Assembly: GCA_003158505.1 (NCBI GenBank)
Contig: PMJK01000040.1
Location: 1-19,800, forward strand
Origin: Holophagaceae bacterium
GTDB lineage: Bacteria; Acidobacteriota; Holophagae; Holophagales; Holophagaceae
Length of the DNA stretch: 19,800 nucleotides
Direction of reading: 5' to 3'
Under the pieces are notes generated by a model. The model saw only the letters and a list, made by a program, of their open reading frames with translations. It searched no databases and was not told the DNA's origin. The position numbers and the translations under genes were made by a program. Shown here piece after piece: positions 6,516 through 14,963 of the stretch; the first letter of the stretch is position 1, and every line of letters begins with the position of its first letter.

Positions 6516-8162
6516 ATGAAATTTTACACCGCCGTAGTCCTTGCTTTTCTCTCTCCGGCGTTCTTCTCCGCTTCAGAGCTCGCGGGTCCATCGGCCTCCC
6601 TCCAGGGTCGCATCGCAAGGGCGCGGAGCCCTCAACTCCGGTGGTCCAACTGGACCGACTACCGCGTTTATGTGGCGGAGTTCTATAAACGCCTAGGTGG
6701 CCGAACCACGTGGGTCCAGGGCGGGGTTCCAACCCCTCAGGCCCGCGAAGTGGCCGCCAAACTTGCGAGTGCCGACCTGAAGGGGCTCAGCGCTTCCGCC
6801 TATGAAGGTGACCAGTGGCCCGCAAGGATGGCCGCGCTCGCCAGCGGCAGTGGGTCTAAGCTCGAAGCCTTCGATGTGGCATTCACGGTCAGCGTGATGC
6901 GCTATCTCTCGGACCTCCGGCTGGGCCGGATCAACCCGGCCAAGCTGGCTCAAGGGTTCGATGGGAAGTCCAGGAGGCTCTTTCTGGTAGGGTTGGCCGC
7001 AGAGCTGACAACGGCCCAGAATCCTGGGGCACGCATGGAGCAGATCGAGCCTTCCCTCCCTGGGTACCGCGCGCTCCTCGCCCAGATCCCGCGCTATCTC
7101 GAGCTGTCCAAACATCCGTTCAAGCCCATCCACGCCGTAAAGAAGCTGGCCCCCGGGGATGTCTATCCTGACGCTCAAGCCCTCGCAGATCTCCTCGTCG
7201 CTCTGGGCGACCTCACCCCGGAGGAGGCCAAGGCGCTGCCGGAAGGGCGCTACATGCCCGCCCTCGCCGCAGCGTTGATGCGCTTTCAGGTCCGGCACGG
7301 CCTTGACGCCGACGGCAAGCTCGGCATGAAGACGGTGGTCCAGTTGAACACACCGTTCTCGCGGCGGCTCACCCAGATTCGTCTCACCCTCGAAAGGTGG
7401 CGCTGGGCCGAACTCGAGCCGGCCCCGCGCATGATCCAAGTGAACATTCCGGCCTTCAATCTCTCGGCCCTATCCGCGAAGGGGGACGGCTACCAGACGG
7501 ACCTCTGGATGCGGGTGGTGGTCGGGAAGGCCCTCCTCCACCAGACCCACCTCCTTACCGGGAAGATGGACGCTGTCATCTTCCGCCCGACCTGGGATGT
7601 TCCCCGGAGCATTCTTCAGCACGAGATCCTCCCTAAGTTGCGGAAGCACCCATCGCTCCTCGGCCAGGAAGGGTACGAGATCGTGCCGGTCGGTGGAGCA
7701 GGGGCAGCGATCACGGTTCCCACAGCCGCGGCGGTCGATGGTCTCGCGACGGGGAAGCTTCGGCTCATCCAGAAGCCGGGCCCCAGGAATGCGCTCGGAC
7801 ACGTGAAGTTCCTCTTTACAAACTCGTTCCAGATTTACCTCCACGACACCCCCGCCCAAATCGCCTTCGAGAGCTCGCGGCGCGATTTCAGTCATGGCTG
7901 TATCCGCCTGGAGCACCCTGCGGACCTGGCAACGTGGGTCCTAGGGGACACGCCAGGATGGAACGCAGAAAAAGTGAAGGCAGAAATGACTGCAGAGGGT
8001 TCGCCCTCCATGGTGCCCGTGAACTCACCCATCCAAGTCGTGATCGTATATGGCACGGCCACAGTGGATGGAACGGGCAAGGTCTATTTTTACGATGACA
8101 TTTATGGGAACGACAAGCGGCTGGCACGGGCATTGGCCGCCGGTTACCCGTACCGCTGGTGA
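6516..8162 (+). CDS. ldtD: L,D-transpeptidase, YcbB/LdtD type
   Basis: This 548-residue periplasmic enzyme links peptidoglycan stem peptides by 3-3 (mDAP-mDAP) bonds, bypassing penicillin-binding proteins. A signal peptide covers about residues 1-19. A helical scaffold domain follows, then a peptidoglycan-binding-1 module at about 243-283 (FQVRHGLDADGKLGMKTVVQ). The YkuD catalytic domain carries LHDTP (442-446) and FSHGCIRLEHP with His460 and the nucleophile Cys462. Length and domain order match E. coli YcbB rather than the short ErfK-type enzymes. ATG 6516 has GAGGG at 6505-6509; an in-frame TTG at 6510 is less likely. It converges on an M15 endopeptidase only four bases past its stop, the same pair of families that sit side by side as ycbB-ycbK in E. 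coli. Confidence 0.9.
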   Translation: MKFYTAVVLAFLSPAFFSASELAGPSASLQGRIARARSPQLRWSNWTDYRVYVAEFYKRLGGRTTWVQGGVPTPQAREVAAKLASADLKGLSASAYEGDQWPARMAALASGSGSKLEAFDVAFTVSVMRYLSDLRLGRINPAKLAQGFDGKSRRLFLVGLAAELTTAQNPGARMEQIEPSLPGYRALLAQIPRYLELSKHPFKPIHAVKKLAPGDVYPDAQALADLLVALGDLTPEEAKALPEGRYMPALAAALMRFQVRHGLDADGKLGMKTVVQLNTPFSRRLTQIRLTLERWRWAELEPAPRMIQVNIPAFNLSALSAKGDGYQTDLWMRVVVGKALLHQTHLLTGKMDAVIFRPTWDVPRSILQHEILPKLRKHPSLLGQEGYEIVPVGGAGAAITVPTAAAVDGLATGKLRLIQKPGPRNALGHVKFLFTNSFQIYLHDTPAQIAFESSRRDFSHGCIRLEHPADLATWVLGDTPGWNAEKVKAEMTAEGSPSMVPVNSPIQVVIVYGTATVDGTGKVYFYDDIYGNDKRLARALAAGYPYRW

Positions 8163-8166
8163 ACGC

Positions 8167-8709
8167 CTACCAGCGCCGGACCGGCCCGGTATCCACGTGG
8201 ATGAAATCAAGCGCGCGATAGTAGCCGACCCCTCCGCGCCGCATCCCGATCGCTGCGTCACGAAGCTTGGCCGTGGGCGTGCCTGGAAGGCGGATGTCGA
8301 TGGCCCGGGCTTGCATATGGAGGCTGTGCTTGGCGATCCCTGTCCTGGTTGCGGCCAGCATCTCGTTGGTCTCTGGAGAACGGTACCCGGAAATGACATG
8401 GAATTCAGCGCCATTCCGCCCCACTTCCCTGGCGAGGTCTGAGAGGACATCGAACAGGGCGGGGTCGAAGGGATGCCCATGGCCGTTGCGGTGATCGCCG
8501 AGGAAGCTCTCAAGCTCCTCAAGCGCCTCCGGGACGAAGACGTCGCCGATGCGGTAGACAAGGTCAAGCCTCTTGCCCGTATGGGTGTTGTACAACCGGA
8601 TCCGAGACGCGGCCATGGCGGCGTGCCCGTGAACCGAACCAGTAAGGAACAGAGCGGTGACGAGTGCGCAGTACATGTATCGTTTGAAGGGAAAAGGGAT
8701 TAGTCGCAT
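8167..8709 (-). CDS. mepK: M15/DUF882 murein endopeptidase, YcbK/MepK type
   Basis: This 180-residue protein has a hydrophobic N-terminus (about 12-33, YMYCALVTALFLTGSVHGHA), a signal peptide or anchor. It is followed by the DUF882/peptidase M15 domain. Family motifs are clear: SRIRLYNTHTG (35-45), ISGYRSPETNEML (106-118), the zinc motif SLHMQARAIDIR with His131 and Asp138, and DFIHVDTG with His171. E. coli MepK is a zinc endopeptidase that cleaves 3-3 (and less well 4-3) cross-links. I chose ATG 8709, which has GGAG about ten bases upstream; an in-frame start at 8802 would put 31 polar residues before the signal. Its own promoter must lie in 8710-8823, because the upstream minus-strand gene ends at 8824. 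The convergent neighbour makes the bond this enzyme is expected to cut. Confidence 0.88.
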   Translation of the reverse strand: MRLIPFPFKRYMYCALVTALFLTGSVHGHAAMAASRIRLYNTHTGKRLDLVYRIGDVFVPEALEELESFLGDHRNGHGHPFDPALFDVLSDLAREVGRNGAEFHVISGYRSPETNEMLAATRTGIAKHSLHMQARAIDIRLPGTPTAKLRDAAIGMRRGGVGYYRALDFIHVDTGPVRRW

Positions 8710-8823
8710 CCGGTGGAATTCTCCAGAATTGGATTCCGCCTTGGAGAGAGGAGCGGTGGATTCACTGTACCACGCCGACTGCGGCACATCCCTTTTCGAC
8801 ACGGATTCCCCAGAATGACCTGA

Positions 8824-10284
8824 CTACCCCACCAATCGCGACAGCAGCTCATCCAACGGCACGCTCACGATGGTGGAGGCATGGTCGCTCATGGCGTAGG
8901 GGAGGATGAGATCCCGGCCATGGACAAGGGAGCCGCAGCTGTAGACGACGTTGGGGACGTAACCTTCGCGGTCATCACCATCGGGTGACATGAGGGGTTC
9001 GGATAGTCTTCCTAGCACTTTCGTCGGATCTTGCAGATCGAGCAGAGCGGCTCCGATGCAGTACTTGCGCATGGGGCCGACCCCGTGCGTGATCACCAGC
9101 CAGCCAGCCTCGGTCTCGATGGGCGAGCCGCAGTTCCCGATCTTCACGGATTCCCATATTTCCGCGGGACGCATGATCAGCCTCGGATCGCTCCAGTAGT
9201 GCGAGTTGTCCGAGAGCATGATGAAGAGGTTCTCGTCATCCTGCCGGGAAAGCATGGCATAGCAGCCATTGATCCGCCGCGGGAAAAGCGCCATGCCCTT
9301 GTTCTGGACGTCCGCACCGTTGAGGGTGAGTACCCTGAAGTTCAGGAAGTCATGGGTCTCGATGAGCTGGGGCAGGATGGCATGCCCGTTGTAGGCCGTG
9401 TAGGTGGCGAAGTAATTCACGGTGCCATCGTCGTCGGTGAAACGGACGAAGCGGGCGTCTTCGATGCCATTGCTCTCGTTCGCCGAGACGGGGAAGATGA
9501 TGCGCTCGCTCATGGGGAGATTGGGCGGGAAGTGCATCTCGTAGTTGGAGTCGGCCAGCCATTGGATGCAACTGAGCGTGCTGGTGAGCCCCTGGGTGAC
9601 CGGCAGAGTCTCCCGCCGGATGCGAAGCACGCTGTGGTTCAGTTCACTTCGCGTGAAGTTCTCCCCGAGGGGCTCCATCACGTCCGCGGACGCGCCGTTG
9701 TCGAAGCCCATTTCATGCAGCTTCACCACGAACGGCGTCTTCTTATAGCTGGGGTTGGGGTCCAGCTCTGGCGCGGTGACGAACCGGGAAATGGGATCCA
9801 GGCGGATGTCGCCCTCGGGATCGATGAGGCCGGTGCGGAATTCGATGGAAGAGATGTGCCCTTCACCGGTGGCGCGAAGGCTCATGATGAACCGCAGGGC
9901 ACCCGCAGGCACGCCGCCCTGATCCGGATGCTGCACGATGGACGGGTTGAAGAGCGCGGCGGATTCCAGTGCGTACTCACCCGAGAAGAGCGCTCCGATG
10001 AGGAGCTTGCGTTCTTTCGAGAGAGGGCGCTGGGTGAAGAGGTAAGGGACCACCTTCTCGAAATTCGCCAGCATAGGTGATTCGATATCGACATGGCGGG
10101 CATCGAAATCCTTCAGCACGGCATTCAGATCCCGCACGGCCTCTTCCTCGCTCAGGGCAAGGGCGCGGCCGATGATGGTCGTGATGCGCTGGGCAGTGGC
10201 CGGGATGAAGGGACGGAGGATGACCCGGGCACTTTCGGGAACCAGCGAGATCTCGTGGTGGCGGATGTGGATTGGGCTCGTCAT
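8824..10284 (-). CDS. GH130 family protein (mannoside phosphorylase/hydrolase-like)
   Basis: This 486-residue cytoplasmic protein has the five-bladed propeller motifs of glycoside hydrolase family 130. Family members split beta-mannosides, many by phosphorolysis to mannose-1-phosphate. Motifs include ALFNPSIVQHPDQ (110-122), GEGHISSIEFRTG (140-152), and the likely catalytic acid Asp276 in NGIEDARFVRF. The phosphate-site-like segment GNCGSPIETEAGWLVITHGVG spans residues 383-403 (longer than quoted blocks elsewhere, key residue His400). An N-terminal helical extension of about 100 residues and total length point to the long GH130 subgroup, not the shorter mannosylglucose phosphorylases. The start ATG overlaps the stop of the upstream glycosyltransferase (ATGA, 10281-10284), so the two are coupled. 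Whether it phosphorolyses, hydrolyses or works in reverse is not decided by the sequence. Confidence 0.82.
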   Translation of the reverse strand: MTSPIHIRHHEISLVPESARVILRPFIPATAQRITTIIGRALALSEEEAVRDLNAVLKDFDARHVDIESPMLANFEKVVPYLFTQRPLSKERKLLIGALFSGEYALESAALFNPSIVQHPDQGGVPAGALRFIMSLRATGEGHISSIEFRTGLIDPEGDIRLDPISRFVTAPELDPNPSYKKTPFVVKLHEMGFDNGASADVMEPLGENFTRSELNHSVLRIRRETLPVTQGLTSTLSCIQWLADSNYEMHFPPNLPMSERIIFPVSANESNGIEDARFVRFTDDDGTVNYFATYTAYNGHAILPQLIETHDFLNFRVLTLNGADVQNKGMALFPRRINGCYAMLSRQDDENLFIMLSDNSHYWSDPRLIMRPAEIWESVKIGNCGSPIETEAGWLVITHGVGPMRKYCIGAALLDLQDPTKVLGRLSEPLMSPDGDDREGYVPNVVYSCGSLVHGRDLILPYAMSDHASTIVSVPLDELLSRLVG

Positions 10285-12563
10285 GCGTGACTCACGGGAT
10301 GGGCGATCAGATGTTCGGCGAAGTTCATTTCTGCGAGAGAGAGATGGAAAGCCAGGGTCGATTCAGCACCCTGGTTCTCGCTGACCCGGTCCTGGTGCAG
10401 CCCATCGCTGCAGCCACCGCTGCTGGAGTCGTACAGGGGCACGCCGAGATCGTTCCGGCCGAGGAACCACTCGAAGGCTCGCTTGGCCTCCCGGGGCCAG
10501 ACCGCGTCCTGGGTGGCCCGGAAGGCTTCGAGGCAGGCGGAGACCATGGCTTGCGCCTCCACCGGCTGCTGATCGAAATCTGCGCGGGCACCGCCCCGTT
10601 CGCAGAACCCGTTGCTGCCGATGGGCCGGAAGTGGCCCGCTTGCGTCTTCTGAAGGGAGGCGAGCCACCGGAGGGATTTGAGGCCGATGTCCAGGGCCTC
10701 GGGGTCCGGCAGCCACTGGCCGCTGAGGAGAAGGGCCTGGCACAGGCGGGCGTTGTCGTAGGAGGCGATGGGCTCGAACCAGGGCCAGTCCTCGGTGGCA
10801 CAGGATTTCCAGAGGTTTACGAGCTTCCCTGTCAAGAGCCTGCAGGCTGCCAGCACCTGGGGGTGGCCGGGGAAACGGCGGAGGTACTCGTGGATGCCCA
10901 GCAGGGTGAAGGCCCAGGCCCGAGGTGACGTGAAGGATTCCACCAGGGGCAGCCCGCGCTCGAAGAGCTGCCCGGAGAGCCTCTGGTGTCCCTCATTGTG
11001 CGAGCGGCCTGCGCAGGTGCCCAGCGCCCAAAGGGCACGCGCATGGCTGTCCTCACTGCCGGCCACCTCCAGCCATTGCCGTCCATGGCTCATGAAGTTG
11101 CGGAAGCGGTGGGTCTCCTGGTTCATGGCTGCGGAGAGGAAGGCCAGATAGCTCGTGGCCTGACGATCGAGTTTCTCTTCCGGGGGGCGCCCCCCGAGTT
11201 CATCCAGCAGGATGCAGAGGATCAAGGCCCGGGCATTGTCATCGGTGCAGTAGCCTTCGTGGAAGTTCGGCACATTGAACATGGCGTGCTGGAAGATGCC
11301 GGTGCCGTCGCTCATGCGCACGATGTGGCTGAGCCGCAGGGGCGGCAGGTCGTAGGGGCGGCTGGCCAGGGTCCATTCGGCAAAAGCTGTGCGAGGCGCG
11401 GCCTTCCGGTCGGCCCGGGCCCGCCGGAAGGACTCAAGGTAGCGCTGGGCCACCGCGGGCCAGATCATCTCCCGCCCGACCAAGTAGGCCTCTTCGCGCG
11501 TGCGTTGCAGTCGTGCCGGGTCGTCGAGGAAGGTGCATACGCCCTCCGCGATGGCCTGCGGATTCCGGAATGGCACCAGGATGCCCCGTCCATCCGCCAG
11601 CAGTTCCTGGGCATGCCAGTAGGGCGTGGACACCACGGCCTTGCCCGCGCCGAAGACATAGGCCAGGGTGCCCGAAGTGATCTGGGCTTCATTGAGATAA
11701 GGCGTGAGGTAAATGTCCGTCGCACCGATGAACTCTTTGAGGTCGTCCAGCGAAACGAAGCGGTTGTAGAAGATCACATGTTCCTTGACCCCACAGGCTT
11801 CGGCCAGCCGCTCCAGACCCAAACGGTAGCTCTCCCCCTCCCGGGCCACCAGGTGGGGATGAGTGGCTCCAAGCACGAGATAGACCACGTTCGGATGCCG
11901 CCTCACGATCTCAGGCAGGGCTTCGATGGCATGCTCGATGCCCTTGCCTGGCCCGAGCAGTCCGAAGGTGAGCAGCACCATGCGGCCTTCCACGCCGAGC
12001 TGGGCCTTGTAGAAGCTCGAATCGATGAAGGGGATGTCCGGAATACCGTGTGGAATGAGATCCACCTTGGCGTCCGGAACCCCATAGGTCTCTCGCAGGA
12101 TCTCCGCGCCTTTGTGGGCCATCACCACCAGGCGGTCACTGCGCCGCACCAGTTCTTCCATAACCTTCTGCTGCGCTGGATTCGGTTCCCGCAGCACCGT
12201 ATGCAGGGTGGTCACCACCGGCATCCGGACTTCCTTGAGCAGGGCCAGCAGGTGGCTCCCAGCCGGTCCGCCATAGATGCCGAACTCATGCTGGACGCAG
12301 AGGACATCCGCGTTGTTGAAGTTCAGGAAATCCGCCGCCCGGCGATAGGAATCCAGATCCTTCTCGTCCAACTCGAAGCGCACGCGCTCCGGGTAATCAT
12401 AGGCCTCAAGCTGGTCATTCACCGCGCCGGTGAAGCATAGAGACTCAGGGGCCTCAGCGGCCACCGCCTCGCAAAGATCATGGGTGAAGGTGGCGATTCC
12501 ACATAGACGAGGCAGATACCCGCCGAGGAAGGCAATCCGACGAAGGGGTGCGGCATCCTTCAC
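10281..12563 (-). CDS. GT4 glycosyltransferase fused to a C-terminal alpha-helical toroid-like domain
   Basis: This is a two-domain protein of about 760 residues. Numbering here follows the longest frame, which begins at ATG 12695. Residues 51-430 form a GT-B fold GT4 transferase: a glycine-rich start (RRIAFLGGYLPRLCGIATF), VQHEFGIYGG, LIPHGIPD, FGLLGPGKGIEHAIEALP, and the nucleotide-sugar region PYLNEAQITSGTLAYVFGAG. The region from about 450 to the end is an all-helical domain with MFNVPNFHEGYCTDDNARAL, SEDSHARALWALG and DWPWFEPIASYDNARLCQAL, resembling (alpha/alpha)6 toroid glycosidases. I prefer GTG 12563, which has GGAGGG at 12571-12576 with seven-base spacing. ATG 12578 or 12695 would add residues that look unconserved. 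Downstream is the overlapping GH130 gene. The likely role is building a manno- or gluco-oligosaccharide; donor and acceptor are unknown. Confidence 0.8.
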   Translation of the reverse strand: MKDAAPLRRIAFLGGYLPRLCGIATFTHDLCEAVAAEAPESLCFTGAVNDQLEAYDYPERVRFELDEKDLDSYRRAADFLNFNNADVLCVQHEFGIYGGPAGSHLLALLKEVRMPVVTTLHTVLREPNPAQQKVMEELVRRSDRLVVMAHKGAEILRETYGVPDAKVDLIPHGIPDIPFIDSSFYKAQLGVEGRMVLLTFGLLGPGKGIEHAIEALPEIVRRHPNVVYLVLGATHPHLVAREGESYRLGLERLAEACGVKEHVIFYNRFVSLDDLKEFIGATDIYLTPYLNEAQITSGTLAYVFGAGKAVVSTPYWHAQELLADGRGILVPFRNPQAIAEGVCTFLDDPARLQRTREEAYLVGREMIWPAVAQRYLESFRRARADRKAAPRTAFAEWTLASRPYDLPPLRLSHIVRMSDGTGIFQHAMFNVPNFHEGYCTDDNARALILCILLDELGGRPPEEKLDRQATSYLAFLSAAMNQETHRFRNFMSHGRQWLEVAGSEDSHARALWALGTCAGRSHNEGHQRLSGQLFERGLPLVESFTSPRAWAFTLLGIHEYLRRFPGHPQVLAACRLLTGKLVNLWKSCATEDWPWFEPIASYDNARLCQALLLSGQWLPDPEALDIGLKSLRWLASLQKTQAGHFRPIGSNGFCERGGARADFDQQPVEAQAMVSACLEAFRATQDAVWPREAKRAFEWFLGRNDLGVPLYDSSSGGCSDGLHQDRVSENQGAESTLAFHLSLAEMNFAEHLIAHPVSHA

Positions 12564-12871
12564 AAGCTCACCCTCCATAAGACCCGGAAAAATGCCTGAT
12601 GGCTGGGGCGATCGATCCCACAGTTGGAGGGACGAATCAGATGGCCAATGCTCGTCATGTTCACTCCCGGGTGGTTCCCAGGCAGGAAGGGCCATGACCT
12701 GGACTGGAACGGTCCATTGGTGTCGTCCAGGCCACCCACCAGCCCGATCCTGCGCCCGTTAGGTCTTTTCGCCTAATGATTTCCGAAGCACGTAGACAAG
12801 ATTGCGAAGCCTCCTGACATTATTGTTAGAATATGATGTTGTTTGTAAAAAATCGTGAAGGGAAGGCTGAC
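12564..12871. promoter_or_regulatory. Divergent promoter region between the GT4/GH130 and pentose-phosphate operons
   Basis: These 308 bases must hold promoters for both divergent operons. An inverted repeat TTAGG/CCTAA at 12759-12763 and 12772-12776, extended by one wobble and one pair, frames an 8-base loop and could be an operator. Toward the transketolase gene the sequence becomes AT-rich. TTGCGA (12802-12807) with TAGAAT (12827-12832, 19-base spacer) is a possible sigma-70 pair, and TATGAT follows at 12832-12837. No clear promoter could be picked for the minus strand. If the transferase really starts at 12695, part of this region is coding. Confidence 0.4.
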
Positions 12872-14959
12872 ATGGACTCCGCAACTGGAACAGGCCTTGA
12901 CCCGGCCTCGTTGGACCAACAATCGATCAATACCATCCGATTCCTGGCCGTGGACGCGATCCAGAAGGCCAACAGTGGCCACCCCGGTCTGCCGCTGGGC
13001 GCCGCTCCAATGGCCTATGTGCTCTGGACGCGGTTCCTCCGGCACAATCCCGTCAATCCGCGGTGGTTCAACCGGGACCGGTTCGTCCTGTCAGCTGGGC
13101 ACGGTTCCATGCTGCTCTATGCGCTGCTGCATCTGACGGGCTACGACCTGCCCATGGACCAGCTCAAGCAATTCCGCCAATGGGGCAGCCACACGCCGGG
13201 CCACCCGGAACGCGGCCTGACGCCCGGAGTGGAAACGACCACGGGTCCGCTGGGCCAGGGTTTCGGCAATGGTGTGGGCCTGGCCATGGCCGAAGCGCAC
13301 CTCGCCGCCCGCTACAACCGGCCGGGATTCGACGTCATCGACCATTTCACCTATGGGTTGGTCAGCGACGGCGACCTCATGGAGGGTGTGGCCGCCGAAG
13401 CAGCCTCCCTGGCCGGTCACCTGAAACTCGGGAAGTTGATCTACCTCTACGATGACAACCGCATCACCCTGGCGGCCTCGACCCAGCTCACGTTCACCGA
13501 GGACCATGCCGCCCGCTTCGCAGCCTATGGTTGGCATACGCAATCCGTGGAAGACGGCAACGATCTGGAGGCCATCGACCGCGCCCTTTGCGCGGCCCGC
13601 CAGGAAACCGGGCGCCCCTCGTTGATCCTGGTGCGGACCCACCTTGGCTACGGGTCCCCCCACAAGCAGGATACCTTCGCCGCCCACGGCTCACCCCTGG
13701 GCGTGGAAGAGGTGACCTTGACGAAACAGAACCTGGGCTGGCCCGTCGAGCCTCCGTTTCTGATACCCGCGGAGGTCGAAGGGCACTTCCGCCAAGCCCT
13801 CGACCTGGGGCGCAAGACCGAGGCTGATTGGGACTCGGTGCTGGACCTCTACGAGGCGCAATTCCCAGAGCTGGGCCGGGAACTGCGGCAGCTCATGAAC
13901 GGAGAGTTGCCGCAGGGCTGGGATTCGGACATTCCGCAATTTGCCACTGATACCAAAGGCCTGGCGACCCGCGTGGCCTCCGGGAAGACGCTCCAGGCCC
14001 TTAATGCGCGACTGCCAGGCCTGATCGGTGGTTCCGCTGACTTGAACCCCTCCACGGACACCGAACTGAAAGATGCGGGTAATTTCCAGAGCCCGGACCG
14101 GGCGGTGGGCGACCTGCAGGGTTCCGCCGGCGGCGGATGGAGTTACGCTGGCCGGAACCTGGAATTCGGGGTGCGCGAGCACGGCATGGGCGCGATCCTG
14201 AACGGCCTGGCGGCCCATGGCGGTCTCCTGCCCTTCGGCGCCACCTTCCTGACCTTCTCCGATTACCTGCGCCCGGCGATCCGGCTCGCGGCGCTGATGG
14301 AACTGCAGGTGGTCTACGTCTTCACCCATGACAGCATCGGCATGGGCGAGGATGGCCCCACGCATCAATCGGTGGAGCATGTGGCCAGCTTGCGGGCCAT
14401 CCCCGGGCTCACGGTGATCCGTCCCGCGGACGCCAACGAGACCGCCGTGGCCTGGCGCGTGGCCATTGAAACACGTAGTCATCCGGTGGCCTTGATCCTC
14501 ACGCGCCAGAACGTGCCGACCCTCGACCGGAGTCAGCTGGCTCCAGCAGAGGGTCTCCGCCAAGGGGCCTACATCCTGGCCGACCCACCTCAGGGTAGCC
14601 CCCGCTTGATCCTCCTCGCCAGCGGATCGGAGGTTGGCTTGATCATGGCGGCCGCGCTGGAACTGCAGGCGAAGAATATCCCCGTCCGCCTCGTTTCCAT
14701 GCCCAGCTGGGAACTGTTCGAAGCCCAGACCCAGGAATACCGCGACTCGGTGCTGCCACCCTCCGTTCAGGCCCGGCTGGCGGTCGAGGCTGGCGTCTCG
14801 CAAGGCTGGCACCGCTATGTCGGGGACCGGGGGGATGTGATCGGCGTGGACCGCTTCGGGGCCTCGGCTCCGGGACCGGTAGTGATGCGCGAATATGGGT
14901 TCAGTACGGCGAATGTGTGTCAACGCGCCCTGGCCCTGCTCGGACAGAAAGGCATTTGA
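12872..14959 (+). CDS. tkt: Transketolase
   Basis: This 695-residue, thiamine-diphosphate-dependent cytoplasmic enzyme moves two-carbon ketol units between pentose, erythrose and hexose phosphates. All expected motifs are present: KANSGHPGLPLGAAPMAYVLW begins at 32 (His37), and GSHTPGHPE sits at 105-113. The ThDP/metal motif has Asp166, Glu171 and Asn196 in SDGDLMEG...DDN. The second domain has GGSADLNPST, REHGMGAILNGLAAHG with the conserved Glu, and GEDGPTHQSVEH. Length matches full bacterial transketolases. ATG 12872 is preceded by GGAAGG (12861-12866) five bases upstream; the in-frame ATG 12833 lies inside the probable -10 region. It is the first gene of a six-gene sugar-phosphate operon; rpiB begins five bases after its stop. 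Confidence 0.96.
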   Translation: MDSATGTGLDPASLDQQSINTIRFLAVDAIQKANSGHPGLPLGAAPMAYVLWTRFLRHNPVNPRWFNRDRFVLSAGHGSMLLYALLHLTGYDLPMDQLKQFRQWGSHTPGHPERGLTPGVETTTGPLGQGFGNGVGLAMAEAHLAARYNRPGFDVIDHFTYGLVSDGDLMEGVAAEAASLAGHLKLGKLIYLYDDNRITLAASTQLTFTEDHAARFAAYGWHTQSVEDGNDLEAIDRALCAARQETGRPSLILVRTHLGYGSPHKQDTFAAHGSPLGVEEVTLTKQNLGWPVEPPFLIPAEVEGHFRQALDLGRKTEADWDSVLDLYEAQFPELGRELRQLMNGELPQGWDSDIPQFATDTKGLATRVASGKTLQALNARLPGLIGGSADLNPSTDTELKDAGNFQSPDRAVGDLQGSAGGGWSYAGRNLEFGVREHGMGAILNGLAAHGGLLPFGATFLTFSDYLRPAIRLAALMELQVVYVFTHDSIGMGEDGPTHQSVEHVASLRAIPGLTVIRPADANETAVAWRVAIETRSHPVALILTRQNVPTLDRSQLAPAEGLRQGAYILADPPQGSPRLILLASGSEVGLIMAAALELQAKNIPVRLVSMPSWELFEAQTQEYRDSVLPPSVQARLAVEAGVSQGWHRYVGDRGDVIGVDRFGASAPGPVVMREYGFSTANVCQRALALLGQKGI

Positions 14960-14963
14960 TCCC

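Noticed and set aside
9031..10080. 349-codon open frame antisense to the GH130 gene.
   Set aside because: It overlaps a well-supported GH130 gene and shows no motif of its own.
10986..12440. 484-codon open frame antisense to the GT4 fusion gene.
   Set aside because: The minus strand has clear GT4 motifs across the same span; the plus-strand product looks like composition-driven shadow.
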